A stretch of 64,000 nt of DNA, from positions 3,162,001-3,226,000 of the forward strand of contig NZ_JAIWZC010000001.1 of the NCBI RefSeq assembly GCF_020297485.1, written 5' to 3'. This document shows positions 8,654 to 18,165 of this stretch, one piece after another. This stretch comes from Enterocloster clostridioformis. Lineage in GTDB: Bacteria > Bacillota > Clostridia > Lachnospirales > Lachnospiraceae. Under the pieces are notes generated by a model. That model did no database searches. It was given only the letters and a program-made list of their open reading frames with translations, and had not been told where the DNA came from. Both the position numbers and the translations under genes were made by a program. Within the stretch, counting starts at the first letter, position 1, and each line of letters starts with the position of its first letter.

Positions 8654-8968
8654 TGCGGTTACCCGATGATATAATATCCGGACAGCTTAAACCTATTTTT
8701 GGATGATTTGCGTCCATTCCCTTGATTTAAAGTATTCATTGATATGGTATTCCTGTTGTCCCATATCGTTTCTGGGTTTCCCCAATCCATCTTTGATATA
8801 ACCCCTTCTAAAAGCTATGGTAATGAGACCATTTGATTCCAGCATAAGCCTTCTGATTGCCTTTAGAGGCGCGTGCCTGCTTTCTTGTAAGAGACTCCTG
8901 ATAGGATTCCTCAATGGCATTGGCAAACATCTCTTGAAAAAGTTTTCATGCAAAGAAAGACCAGCCGT
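8654..8968. other. Non-coding gap with an unrecognised degenerate coding trace
   Basis: A minus-strand frame of 86 codons (8693-8953) is open but lacks a convincing RBS, and its residues look like a mixture of frames. I suspect the remains of a transposase or of the 3' neighbour but cannot name it. No RNA gene was recognised. Confidence 0.35.
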
Positions 8969-10063
8969 TCATCTCCTACTGATCTTTACAAGTCTCTCCC
9001 ATATATGATTCAGAAAATCCCGATACCCGCAATATGTATCTTCAAAACTGCAGCACACTTCCTCCTGCATCCGCCTGCAGCCTCCACCGCAGAGCTTCCG
9101 GTATCGGCAATCGCCGCAAAGTACGGGGAGCTTCTCCCTCTTTTTGCATGCCGATACAGCTGAACGTTCGTAGACTGTACGCAAAGAGTCCCGCGTCAAA
9201 TTACCTACTGCAAAAGGATCCAGGCAGTAAAAATCACAGGGATACACGGTTCCGTCTGCCTCCACAACAATCTGCGGCTGGCAGTATCCGCCGATTCCGC
9301 AAGCTGTTACAAGCCCTCTGGAAAGCAGCTGGACCAGATCATCAAACAGCTTCACGCTCCGGTACTGTCCGTCACAGAGTTCCTTATACCATAAGTCAAA
9401 CAGTTCCTGATAAAATGATGCAAACCGCTCTGGCGTCAGCGCAAACGCTTCCGTTTTGGAACACGTAAGATCACGCAAGCATGGAGTAAACTGAACGTAT
9501 TCAATTCCAAGCTTTTTAATTTCATTCCAGACCTGTTTCGGATGTCTGGCTATCTGCCGGGTTAATGTGCATAGTACATTGTATTCCACACGATACCGCG
9601 TAAGCCGCCTGATCGTTTCCACCACACGACGGTATGTTCCATTCTTTTTTTCGTCCGTCCGCGCATGATCATGTGCTTGCGAAAGAATATCACAGGAAAT
9701 TCCAATCAGAACATGATTCTCTGTCAGGAATTCACACCACTCCTCATTCAAAAGAAGGCCGTTGGTCTGAATCGTGTAAAAAATCTGCACCTCTGTTTTC
9801 TTTTGCTTTATATACTCAGTCAGATTCCGGTAAAAATCAAGCCCTGCAAGCGTTGGCTCTCCGCCCTGAAAGGACAATGTCAGCCGGTCTCCGGCTTCCA
9901 GTTCAGTCAGAATGTGATCGAGCACTGATCTGGCAACCGACTCCGTCATAATCCCAAAGGAGGACACCTCCCGCAAACTGCTGATATCATCATAAAAGCA
10001 ATAGCTGCAGCGGAGATTACAAAGTGACGATGCCGGTTTCAGCATCACGGTAAGCTGTTTCAT
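8969..10063 (-). CDS. Anaerobic sulfatase-maturating radical SAM enzyme (anSME)
   Basis: This is a 364-residue radical SAM protein. The first [4Fe-4S] site is Cys15-x3-Cys19-x2-Cys22 (CNLRCSYC). LSFQGGEPTLAG is the SAM-binding GGEP motif. The C-terminal SPASM region has the Cys clusters CGIGGYC, YPCDFYC, CGDCRYRKLCGGGC and YCGYRDFL, which bind two auxiliary clusters. The family oxidises the active-site Cys or Ser of type I sulfatases to formylglycine without oxygen. The Cys-type sulfatase three genes upstream on the same strand is the obvious client. Translation starts 15 bp after the regulator gene ends. Confidence 0.92.
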   Translation of the reverse strand: MKQLTVMLKPASSLCNLRCSYCFYDDISSLREVSSFGIMTESVARSVLDHILTELEAGDRLTLSFQGGEPTLAGLDFYRNLTEYIKQKKTEVQIFYTIQTNGLLLNEEWCEFLTENHVLIGISCDILSQAHDHARTDEKKNGTYRRVVETIRRLTRYRVEYNVLCTLTRQIARHPKQVWNEIKKLGIEYVQFTPCLRDLTCSKTEAFALTPERFASFYQELFDLWYKELCDGQYRSVKLFDDLVQLLSRGLVTACGIGGYCQPQIVVEADGTVYPCDFYCLDPFAVGNLTRDSLRTVYERSAVSACKKREKLPVLCGDCRYRKLCGGGCRRMQEEVCCSFEDTYCGYRDFLNHIWERLVKISRR

Positions 10064-10077
10064 CTTATCTGCACCTC

Positions 10078-11196
10078 TTATCTGATCACCCTGATCGATC
10101 TTCCCTCATAAATGCGCGGCTTCATCAGATACGAATATCCATTATCCGAATAATCCTTCTGTCGGATCATCTGCATCAACCGGCTTCCGACCAAAACTCC
10201 CATTTCATAACCAGGATGGATCGAGCAGGTAATGCCTGTTTCTTTCCAGTCCTTATTGGAATAATCAAAGCAGACAAGGGAATAATCCTCCGGAACATTC
10301 TTTTTCATCTCCTTCAGACTGGCCAGTACAGACTGCAGGATCATATAGTTACAGCAGACCACGGCAGTACATTTTTGCAGACTCTTTAAAAATTTTCCAA
10401 TCTCCTTATAAAAGCCGTCCGAATGCGCTTCATTGGAAATGCACCACTTCACATAATCGTCTTCAAATACAATCCCGGCGCTTCTTAATGCACTCACATA
10501 TCCTCTGAATTTTTCAATACTCTGATAATTATCGTACACAAAGATGCCGGCTATATTTTTATGCCCTGCTTGAGTCAGCAGTCCGATCAGTTCCCGAGCA
10601 CATTTATAATCATTATTGATCACACGGGGGTACTTTAACTCTTTGTAATAGTTGTTATAAAAAATCACCGGGATTTTTTTGGAATAAATGTTCCGATAAC
10701 AGTCCAGATTGGGATTTAAAAGACTTGCCTTCACACCATCCACAATAAACCCATCAAAGCCCTGATGCGCTACCACATCCAGACAGTTCCGCTCACTGGA
10801 AAATTTATTGTCCGTAAAGAATGTCTGCAGATCTGCATCCGTATCGGTCAGTACTTCCCGAATCCCGTCAATCAGACCGGAATTCGCGTTGGAATCCTGG
10901 CCCTGCAGAATCAGTCCGATCTTCAGACAGGAGTTTTGCAAACCGACTCGACTGGATAGCGCAGTCGCTTTATTAATATAGGAACCGCTCCCTTTGACCC
11001 GGATCACAATTTTTTCCTCTACCAGTCTCGCCATGGCCAGCCTGACTGTATCCCGGCTGACCTGAAACTGACGGCAGAGTGCATTCTCAGACGGGAGCCT
11101 CAGATTCGCCGAAAATTTATTTTCGTCAATATACGCGCGAAGCCGGTTATAAATGATGTCTGACTTCTTTTTGTTAGTAGATAACCCTGTATTCAA
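10078..11196 (-). CDS. GntR-family regulator with LacI-type ligand domain
   Basis: The 372-residue protein has an N-terminal winged helix (SDIIYNRLRAYIDENKFSAN, then LPSENALCRQFQVSRDTVRLAM, residues about 13-70). It is followed by a periplasmic-binding-protein-like domain (about 88-370), the AraR/GntR-LacI architecture. Such proteins usually repress carbohydrate genes until a sugar binds. Its position between the sulfatase and the maturase suggests it controls this sulfate-ester locus, with the inducer being the desulfated product or substrate (inference). Confidence 0.88.
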   Translation of the reverse strand: MNTGLSTNKKKSDIIYNRLRAYIDENKFSANLRLPSENALCRQFQVSRDTVRLAMARLVEEKIVIRVKGSGSYINKATALSSRVGLQNSCLKIGLILQGQDSNANSGLIDGIREVLTDTDADLQTFFTDNKFSSERNCLDVVAHQGFDGFIVDGVKASLLNPNLDCYRNIYSKKIPVIFYNNYYKELKYPRVINNDYKCARELIGLLTQAGHKNIAGIFVYDNYQSIEKFRGYVSALRSAGIVFEDDYVKWCISNEAHSDGFYKEIGKFLKSLQKCTAVVCCNYMILQSVLASLKEMKKNVPEDYSLVCFDYSNKDWKETGITCSIHPGYEMGVLVGSRLMQMIRQKDYSDNGYSYLMKPRIYEGRSIRVIR

Positions 11197-11267
11197 TGCA
11201 CTCCTCCCGCCAGTTCTTTTTCAATTTTCCTTCACACTACAGATGGAAGTTCTGCCATTTTCAAACA

Positions 11268-12626
11268 TTATTCCCCATCTACAATGCGCGGACGGCTATG
11301 TTCCGCCTTCTCGATCCATCCAAGCAGTTTCTCCCGCAGCTCCAGCCGGACCTTGTCATATGCCGGATCATGGATCAGATTATTCAACTCATATGGATCC
11401 GTCCTCAAATCATAGAGGAAATCATCCGCATACAGATCCGATGCTGCACAAGCACCTCCATCCTTATCCGGTGCATAGACAGAATACAGATAATACCTGG
11501 TTCGGATACATCTTCCAACACGGCTCTCTGAAATCTGCGAGAACACCTCATCAGGTCTATTATCTGTCTTTCCGCAGACCACGTCAAGAAGATTCTCCCC
11601 GATCATGGCGTCCCCCACATCGACACCGGCAATCGCCAGAATCGTCTTTGGAAGACTCTCCGTGCTGACCAGCTCCTCTACTTCCTTTCCGCCCTGATAG
11701 GCACCCCCCGCTATAACAAGCGGTACATGAGTCGCCGCCGCATGGCAGGTACGCTTGTAATCGTCGTAGCCATGCAGATGACTGTCTGTATTTCTTGTCA
11801 TAAAATGGGAACCATGATCTGATGCAAAAATGATGACGGTATTCTCATACAGATGCTCTTCCTTCAGTCTCTCAATCAGACGCCCCAGATTCTCATCCAG
11901 GCTTGCACACTGTCCCAGGTAATCCGGATACTCTTCTGCCGCATTTCCCTTTAACGCTGCCAGATCTCCCGGAAGGACAAAATTCTTGTATTTTTCTTTG
12001 GATCCATGCGGTCCTTCATAATGCTTGTGATCATTCTGATGATGCGGTTCAATCTGGGAAATCGTCATAAAGAACGGTTTTTTCCGGTCATACTGATCAA
12101 AAAACTGCAGCGCCATATCCATAATGCAGTCTGCCCGGTAGCCTTTAAAATCGATGCGGTTATCATTTTCATCAAAGACATAACCGTCATAACCATGAGA
12201 AGTAAATTCCAGAACATCCGCCGTTCTCCAGAATCCGGTATAGCCGCCGCGCAGCTCTTTCGGAATGGCTGTAATGGTATGATCAATCACCGGAGCTTTC
12301 TCAAGTTCTCCATCACTTGCCAAATGCCATTTTCCAATGTAGGCTGTCTCGTATCCAGCCTCCTCGATATAATCTGCAAGTGTTTTTACACCTTTTGGAA
12401 GCATAATATTATTCCGAAAGCACCCAGTCTCCGTAGGATATTTTCCCGTCTGAAACAATGCACGGCAGGGTCCGCAGACCGGCTGCGGAGAATAAGCGTG
12501 ATCAAACTTTACGCCTTCCTTTGCGAGGCTGTCCAGATTCGGCGTAATGTCCAGAGGCTGTCCGAAACAGCCGCAGGTATCCGCTCTCTGCTGATCTGTA
12601 AAATAAAAGATAATGTTTTCTCTCAT
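11268..12626 (-). CDS. Type I sulfatase (Cys-type, formylglycine-dependent)
   Basis: The 452-residue enzyme has no signal peptide and is therefore probably cytoplasmic. N-terminal FYFTDQQRADTCG supplies metal-binding Asp. The signature VCGPCRALFQTGKYPT places Cys51 as the residue converted to formylglycine (C-x-P-x-R). Further motifs are YIGKWHL and IIFASDHGSH (metal Asp/His). It fits the S1 arylsulfatase-like family that removes sulfate from sugars or small alcohols. The linked maturase, regulator and Tct uptake genes suggest intracellular desulfation of an imported small sulfated compound. The exact substrate cannot be read. Confidence 0.92.
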   Translation of the reverse strand: MRENIIFYFTDQQRADTCGCFGQPLDITPNLDSLAKEGVKFDHAYSPQPVCGPCRALFQTGKYPTETGCFRNNIMLPKGVKTLADYIEEAGYETAYIGKWHLASDGELEKAPVIDHTITAIPKELRGGYTGFWRTADVLEFTSHGYDGYVFDENDNRIDFKGYRADCIMDMALQFFDQYDRKKPFFMTISQIEPHHQNDHKHYEGPHGSKEKYKNFVLPGDLAALKGNAAEEYPDYLGQCASLDENLGRLIERLKEEHLYENTVIIFASDHGSHFMTRNTDSHLHGYDDYKRTCHAAATHVPLVIAGGAYQGGKEVEELVSTESLPKTILAIAGVDVGDAMIGENLLDVVCGKTDNRPDEVFSQISESRVGRCIRTRYYLYSVYAPDKDGGACAASDLYADDFLYDLRTDPYELNNLIHDPAYDKVRLELREKLLGWIEKAEHSRPRIVDGE

Positions 12627-12669
12627 GGTTTAAACTCCTAGTATAATAATGGTGTAGTCAAGAGTGACT

Positions 12670-13267
12670 ACTGGTTAATAGTTACAAAGTCAAATTTAAA
12701 TATATTTGTATAGATGCCGAAGGAGGATACGCCATCTGCGCCGCTGCAAGGGATGCCTCTGTATTTGGGCGCGCCCTGCCCAGCAATGCACTCCGCATCA
12801 AGATGTACACAGAGAAGCATCTGGACTCCATACTGGAAGAACTGCACAAAGCTGTAGACAAGCTGCAAGGGAAGCCTGTTTATGAACGCATTAACCTTCT
12901 TCAATCCCTTCGTGGTGTCGGCTTTTTAAGTGCGGTTGTCCTAATTGCGGAAATGGGCTCCTTTGACCTGTTCCCTTCACCCAAGAAGCTCTACGCTTAC
13001 TTTGGGCTTGATCCGGCTGTAAAACAGTCTGGCAAGTTCAACGGGGATAAAGTCCATATGTCGAAGCGGGGTTCAAGCCTTTATTTACGATTATTACATT
13101 CGCAAATGTACCTGTAAGAAAAAGAATGTTGCTGTTGGCGCGGTCATGCACAAGATCTGTAACATTATTTTCGCCATGCTTAGGGATAACAAGCCTTTTG
13201 ACATCATCACGCTCGAAGAGCACTGCAGCCGCTATGCGGCAGAACATCTTTTTCAAATCATTCCTTG
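12670..13267 (+). pseudogene. IS110-family transposase remnant
   Basis: The translation gives the C-terminal Transposase_20 domain: LLQSLRGVGFLSAVVLIAEMG, YAYFGLDPAVKQSGKFNGDK and KRGSSLYLR. The frame then jumps near 13087 and resumes as YYIRKCTCKKKNVAVGAVMHK and EHCSRYAAEHLFQ to the stop. About 25 codons are missing at the jump, and the whole N-terminal DEDD domain is absent. The stop abuts the end of tctA. It splits the sulfatase genes from the Tct genes. Confidence 0.82.
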
Positions 13268-14772
13268 ACATTTCTTAGCTGGACTTTCCGGGCATTGCGT
13301 TCCATAACTTTGCTTCTCACAATCATAGCCACTGCACCAACGATCAGCGCAATAAAAATCAGACAGTACGGACTGCTTACAAAAATGGATGGATTTCCTT
13401 CTGAGATCAAAAGCGCACGGCGGAAATTAGTTTCTGTCATATTCCCAAGCACCAGACCGAGGAGAATCGGAACTGTCGGGAAATCAAGCTTATACAAGAT
13501 CCAGGCAATCACGGCAAATGTCAGCGTTACTGCTACATCGAAGTAGGACTTATTCACCGAATAAGCTCCCGCAAAGCAGAAAATCACAATGATCGGTGTA
13601 AGTATTTCCTGCGGGATAGAGACAACCTTAGCAAACAGTTTCGTCAGATATTTTCCCTGCAGCAGCATGAAAAGGTTTACAAATAAAAGCCCGATCATGA
13701 TCGCGTACATAATATCTCCCTGTGTCGTAAAGAGGCTTAAGCCAGGATTCAGTCCATTGATCATCAGCGCGGACAGCATGATGGCCACGCAGCCGTCTCC
13801 CGGAATTCCGAGCGTAAGCAGAGGAATGAGCGTTGCACCGGTTACTGCGTTGTTTGCGCTTTCCGCAGCAGCAATTCCTTCTACCGATCCGTGTCCGAAC
13901 TCTTCCTTGTGCTTCGACATATTTTTCGCCACGTCATAGCTGAACCAGGATGCCATAGACGCTCCGGTTCCGGGAATGATTCCGATAATCGTGCCTATAA
14001 TCGAGGAAATAAATGCCGGGCGCACCATGCGGCGGTACTCATCTTTACTGATTTTTCCATCATCTGCAATTCTGGACGTATCCAGCTTTAAACGATCCGG
14101 CTTCAGTTCTGCCTTTTTCAAAATCTCAATCAGCGCAAACAGGCCGATCAGGCAGATTGCAAGATCCAGCCCCAGATACAGTCTGGAAATGCCAAAGGTA
14201 AAACGGTCATAACTGGTTTGCGGATCCGCTCCAATACAGGAAACAAATAGACCGACACAAGCTGAGATGATTCCCTTAAGCATGCTCTTTCCGGAAATTC
14301 CGGCGATGATCGTAAGACCGAAGACACAAACCAGAAAATATTCTGCCGTTCCGATGTTTGCTGCAACCTTCGCCACCTGCGGTGCTAAAAACAAAAGCGT
14401 TAAAGCGGAGAATATACCTCCAAATGTAGATGCATACAGAGCTATCTTCAAGGCCGCCTTTGTCCGTCCTTTTTCTGACAGGGGATGTCCGTCCAGCATG
14501 GTGGTGGCTGCATGCGGTGTTCCCGGCGTATTGATCAAAATTGCAGATACGCTTCCGCCGTAACCTCCCGCGCAGTAAATTCCAAGCAGAAACATCATGC
14601 CCGGGATCGCTGTCATCTTGTAGGTAAACGGCAAAAACAGGATAATGCATAAGATTACGGTAAGTCCGGGAATTGCAGCAAACACAGAGCCGATAAACAC
14701 CCCGAGATTCATCCAGATAAAGTTTTCCGGTGTAAACAGCATTTTCAGCGCCGGTCCGATATAAGCACCCAT
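13258..14772 (-). CDS. tctA: Tripartite tricarboxylate transporter, large permease TctA
   Basis: This is a 504-residue polytopic membrane protein with about 11-12 helices. It carries the TctA signature in its N-terminal half (AIPGLTVILCIILFLPFTYKM, then YGGSVSAILINTPGTPHAA) and the repeated GIIPGTGASMASWFSYD and LLTLGIPGDGCVAIM segments. The start is placed at 14772 (MGAYIGPALKML) behind GAGGAGGAATG. The longer open frame overlaps tctB. TctA forms the sodium-driven channel that works with TctB and the binding protein TctC. Confidence 0.93.
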   Translation of the reverse strand: MGAYIGPALKMLFTPENFIWMNLGVFIGSVFAAIPGLTVILCIILFLPFTYKMTAIPGMMFLLGIYCAGGYGGSVSAILINTPGTPHAATTMLDGHPLSEKGRTKAALKIALYASTFGGIFSALTLLFLAPQVAKVAANIGTAEYFLVCVFGLTIIAGISGKSMLKGIISACVGLFVSCIGADPQTSYDRFTFGISRLYLGLDLAICLIGLFALIEILKKAELKPDRLKLDTSRIADDGKISKDEYRRMVRPAFISSIIGTIIGIIPGTGASMASWFSYDVAKNMSKHKEEFGHGSVEGIAAAESANNAVTGATLIPLLTLGIPGDGCVAIMLSALMINGLNPGLSLFTTQGDIMYAIMIGLLFVNLFMLLQGKYLTKLFAKVVSIPQEILTPIIVIFCFAGAYSVNKSYFDVAVTLTFAVIAWILYKLDFPTVPILLGLVLGNMTETNFRRALLISEGNPSIFVSSPYCLIFIALIVGAVAMIVRSKVMERNARKVQLRNVKE

Positions 14773-14786
14773 CTCACATTCCTCCT

Positions 14787-15284
14787 CTAAAATTTTACGT
14801 TCAGTCCAAAACAGAACACCGCCCAGATCATCACAGCCAGCCCCAGCGTAATCACATAATAGCTTTTTTTCCGGCACCGGAAATAAAGCAGGAAACTGAC
14901 TGCACAGAAAACAGCGCCCAGCACAAACAGATCCGTTACTTTGCAGATCAGATAAGTCATAATGAGGATGCCGAGAATTAACAATGCCTTGATCTCTGTC
15001 AACAGATGAAACGTATACGTCTGAACCGGTTCCTTTCTCAGCAGCTTTGAAACATTCTGAATGATCAGAATTAAGCTGCAGATCATCATGAGCAAAAATA
15101 AAAGTCTTGGAAATACTCTTCCATTTACAACATCACTTTCCGAAACAGAGACCTGTTCCGGCATGATCAGAAACAAAAATGCCCCCAATGCAAAAAATAA
15201 TATGGCTCCGACCAGATCGGTCGGAATTGTAAATTGCTTTTCCTTTAATCTGGATGCGATCTGATCCAGTTTCTTTTCCTGCAT
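14787..15284 (-). CDS. tctB: Tripartite tricarboxylate transporter, small permease TctB
   Basis: The 165-residue protein has four hydrophobic segments (VGAILFFALGAFLFLIMP, LLFLLMMICSLILIIQ, ALLILGILIMTYLIC and the C-terminal YVITLGLAVMIWAVFCFGL), which matches TctB length and topology. Its stop lies 14 bp before the tctA start and a GGGAGGAAGG precedes its ATG. It sits between tctC and tctA as in classical tctCBA operons. Confidence 0.88.
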   Translation of the reverse strand: MQEKKLDQIASRLKEKQFTIPTDLVGAILFFALGAFLFLIMPEQVSVSESDVVNGRVFPRLLFLLMMICSLILIIQNVSKLLRKEPVQTYTFHLLTEIKALLILGILIMTYLICKVTDLFVLGAVFCAVSFLLYFRCRKKSYYVITLGLAVMIWAVFCFGLNVKF

Positions 15285-15364
15285 CGTTTTCCTTCCTCCC
15301 GTTATTGCAATGAATATGTCTCACGGCTGACATAACATCAGATCGCCGCGGCTAAGTGTAAAAT

Positions 15365-15392
15365 GAGAATGCTGCTGTTACACAGCATCCTC
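15365..15392 (-). terminator. Hairpin between tctC and tctB
   Basis: The palindrome GAGGATGCTGTGTAACAGCA continues into GCATTCTC. It sits in the 134-bp gap behind tctC and has no strong U-run. This would fit partial attenuation so that binding protein is made in excess of permease (inference). Confidence 0.4.
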
Positions 15393-15417
15393 ATGATTAT
15401 GATATTTCCTTCACTGG

Positions 15418-16380
15418 TTACTGTACAACCAGATCCTTGTATTCGTTTACAATGCTCTTTACGTTTTCAATGTGTTCCAAAACCTGATCATTGGTCATGG
15501 TGTCTACCTCCAGAAGCATGGTATCCGCCAGCCACTCGCTGACACTCTGGTCTGCAAGGATTTTGTCATAGAGTTCTTTTAATGCCGCAATCTTCTTTGC
15601 ATCCGTACCTTTGCGTGCAAGGATCAGGCAACGGTTTCTGAAGTAAGGATATCCGTACTTACCGACACCTTCCACTCCTGCAAACGGACCGTCTGCAATA
15701 TCCTCGCCATCAAAGGCACAGACAATGCTGACACCATTCTGCTGATAGGTCTCTAAAATCTGGGACTGATGGGATACTGCAAAGTTTGTCTCTCCCTTTG
15801 CCACAGCTTGGGCTGCCTCAGCCGCTGAGCTGTACGCAACGATCTTGATCTGGTCTCCATAGCCCATGGATCCAAACAGTGCAGCCGCCAAAAAGGCCTC
15901 CGATCCGGTTGCTCCGTTTGTTGCAATGGAAATCTGATTTCCCTGATCCATGTAAGACTTTAATTCATCGATAGAAGTGATTCCAAGCTTTGCATCTGCC
16001 GACATGACAAATACGGAGGAATACAAATTTTCAACAAATTCAAAATCGTCATAACTGAACTGCATCTTCGCCGGATCCAGAATCGAGGTAATGGAAAAAA
16101 GACCTTCTCCTGCAAATACCAGTTCCGAATCATTTGCTTTTGTTTCTGCCACCCAGCTGTTTACCGTTGCCGCATCCCCTTTTACGGCATCCGCCACCAG
16201 TACAATCTTGTCTGAGTAAGTGTTTGAAAGACTGGCTGCTTTCTGGCTTACCATGGCTGCCACACCAGATGGCGCCCACGGACAGGTAACCGTCCAGGTT
16301 TCCGTCTTTTCGGAACATCCTGCAAGAGACATGACTGCAGTCAAAGCAGCCAACCCAAGTGCTAACATTTTTTTCTTCAT
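15418..16380 (-). CDS. tctC: Tripartite tricarboxylate transporter, binding lipoprotein TctC
   Basis: The 320-residue lipoprotein starts MKKKMLALGLAALTAVMSLA with lipobox LAGC, followed directly by the TctC-type mature start (VTCPWAPSGVAAMVSQKAA). The ATG at 16380 has AAAGGAGAAGG upstream. The longer frame to 16419 lacks this site. Other family segments are IATNGATGSEAFLAAALFGS and VAKGETNFAVSHQSQ. It would capture a carboxylate-bearing ligand outside the cell. Given the neighbours, a small sulfated or uronate-like compound is possible but not shown. Confidence 0.9.
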   Translation of the reverse strand: MKKKMLALGLAALTAVMSLAGCSEKTETWTVTCPWAPSGVAAMVSQKAASLSNTYSDKIVLVADAVKGDAATVNSWVAETKANDSELVFAGEGLFSITSILDPAKMQFSYDDFEFVENLYSSVFVMSADAKLGITSIDELKSYMDQGNQISIATNGATGSEAFLAAALFGSMGYGDQIKIVAYSSAAEAAQAVAKGETNFAVSHQSQILETYQQNGVSIVCAFDGEDIADGPFAGVEGVGKYGYPYFRNRCLILARKGTDAKKIAALKELYDKILADQSVSEWLADTMLLEVDTMTNDQVLEHIENVKSIVNEYKDLVVQ

Positions 16381-16564
16381 GACCCTTCTCCTTTTGTTAA
16401 TTTTGATTTTTTCATACAACAGTTTCTTTATTTATTAGTTCAAGATTAACATACGTTTTTTTTACTTTCAACAACTTCATTCTATTTTTTCACAAAGCTG
16501 TAGGTTTTGCAGCTTTATGTGCAAAAGCTGTAGGGGATTTTGATAATTATTAGACACATTGTCA

Positions 16565-16830
16565 CGATAAAACTTCGAAAGACAGCGAAACCGCCACTTT
16601 CATGACCCCCGCCAGCCCATAACCCAAATCGGATTCATCTTACACTTCTGCAGCAAAACCAGGCATACAGCGAAGATGCCTGCCAGCACTCAGTTGGTAT
16701 GTACTAGGGCGATCTGCTCTGCGCTTCCCCAGAATACGGAAATCAGAATGAGGATCCCGGCAGATCCGATCATAGCTACCACAGCCGGACGAAGAGAATT
16801 CAGGATTCCCTGCAAAAGCTTCATATTCTT
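16565..16830 (-). pseudogene. Chromate transporter (ChrA-type) C-terminal remnant
   Basis: Reading the minus strand gives ILNSLRPAVVAMIGSAGILI, then VFWGSAEQIALVHTN, a stop, and LAGIFAVCLVLLQKCKMNPI followed by another stop. The SLRPAVVA and K-x-NPI pieces are typical of the second half of ChrA transporters. Two in-frame stops and no upstream half show that it is dead. Confidence 0.5.
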
Positions 16831-16882
16831 GTATAAGATAGAACGTAAGTAGGTAATCATCCGTACCTTGATTTTTCAAAAT

Positions 16883-16904
16883 AAGCCGCCCCAAAAGGGC
16901 GGCT
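16883..16904 (-). terminator. Terminator behind IS66 remnant
   Basis: On the minus strand, GAGCCGCCC-TTTT-GGGGCGGCTT forms a near-perfect 9-bp stem followed by ATTTTG. It lies just past the transposase stop codon at 16911. Confidence 0.65.
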
Positions 16905-16910
16905 CAAATT

Positions 16911-17669
16911 TTATTCTTTTGTTCGAAGTTCTTCCGGAAGTTCGCCCGACCAGGGCAGAAGCCGATCCAGGTCTTCCGGCTTCGGGAACGGGTCCATCCG
17001 CCGCAGCTGATCCAGAACGTATGTAAGATAAAGATAGGGTTTCACACCATTTAAAAGCGCTGTCTCTGTGATACTGTAAACCACGGCGCTGGCACCGATT
17101 CTGGCCATGGCCTGATATGCGACCGTTTCTTTCAGCTGCTCCTTCGTGAAATCCTTTTTCAGTGCGGTAAGCGCTGCGTCAAACCGGCGTCTGGCATGGG
17201 TAAAGCATCCGGAAACGATGATGGAATCCTTCAGCCCATGATATGCCTGATAACTATCGCAGGTAAGATATCCCTGAAACTGGTCTCCCAGGAAGTTCGC
17301 CGGATCATAACCGGCGCGTGTCCGCTCATAATCAAAAAGAACCATCTGCGGGGCTTCGCTGTAACGGTCTGTCAGATAAACCCACATCCAGTTTTGAGTG
17401 GACCCTTGCTTCTCCGATTCGCCGATTACCTGAAGACGTGTCTCATCGCAATGGATATATCGGCTTTTCAGGAATTCTTCCTTCATCCGGTCATAGAGCC
17501 GTTTCAGGTATCTGTCTGCGCAGTTGATGATCCAGTTTGCCATGGTCTTTGTTGACAGCTTTAAATCATATCCTGCGAATTCCCGTTCCTGTCTTGCCAG
17601 CGGCATGCCGTTGACATATTTTGCATTCATGATACCCGCAACCAGAGATGGAGTGGCGATTCCTCTCAT
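16911..17669 (-). pseudogene. IS66-family transposase, truncated and internally deleted
   Basis: The open frame contains IS66 TnpC segments: GIATPSLVAGIMNAKYVNGM, YIHCDETRLQVI (first catalytic Asp), the TCDSYQAYHGL second Asp region and SGCFTHARRRFD. It then jumps from AYQAMARIG straight to the family C-terminus ASAVVYSITETALLNGVKPY. The third catalytic residue (the Glu of the NNLAERAIRP region) has been deleted, and the N-terminal third (LZ and zinc-finger regions) is missing. It is inactive. It abuts the broken gene at 17670-17986. Confidence 0.88.
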
Positions 17670-17986
17670 GTTTTGAAAAGATGTATCAGAAACTATAAAG
17701 GCTTGCTCTATGCAGTCTACATATTCGGTGTCATAAGAATAGGGAGGCTCCTTTTTTAATTGGAAGAAAATATTAGAAATAAAATCAATGAAATCTAAAA
17801 AATATGTTGTCTGACAAGATGCTATAAAAAACTCAATTTGTTTTTTCTTATCATTAAAATATCCTTTGCTGGGTACTAAACTTTTAGTTCCGATTTCTCG
17901 TGAAAAAGTAGCACTGATACTTTATATTCATATACATCTGGTAATTCGTTAGGATTAGCATTTCTTTCTGAATAGAGTTTAAACAT
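17670..17986 (-). pseudogene. Broken gene resembling the AbiJ-NTD / STM4504-CBY_0614 family
   Basis: An ATG at 17986 behind GGAGG opens MFKLYSERNANPNELPDVYE, then stops after about 37 codons. In another frame the coding sense resumes as FSREIGTKSLVPSKGYFNDK, IEFFIASCQTTYFLDFIDFI and PPYSYDTEYVDCIEQAF until the IS66 junction. The opening resembles proteins annotated STM4504/CBY_0614 or AbiJ N-terminal, which are linked to phage defence. I recall this from memory, so the name is tentative. It is clearly disrupted by a deletion and by IS66. Confidence 0.5.
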
Positions 17987-18065
17987 ATTAATACCTCCAA
18001 TACAATATATTATAATGTAATTATGTGAAATATAAAAGAGCCTTTATAAATTCGTTTTTCCATCA

Positions 18066-18094
18066 TTGAAAGATAGAAAATAATTTGCTAAAAT
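18066..18094 (+). promoter_or_regulatory. Sigma-A promoter of the small toxin gene
   Basis: TTGAAA (18066-18071), a 17-bp spacer and TAAAAT (18089-18094) lie 72 bp upstream of the toxin ATG. The long 5' leader is usual for type I toxin mRNAs. Confidence 0.65.
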
Positions 18095-18165
18095 ATCCGT
18101 AGGGAACAATCATGTTATTACAAGGTGTTGGCCTTCCATTTTACATAAGATGGGAGGTGGTGCGA

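Noticed and set aside
16640..16894. An 84-codon minus-strand gene
   Set aside because: Its residues make no sense, while the neighbouring frame gives a chromate transporter tail with stops. This is a shadow of a pseudogene.
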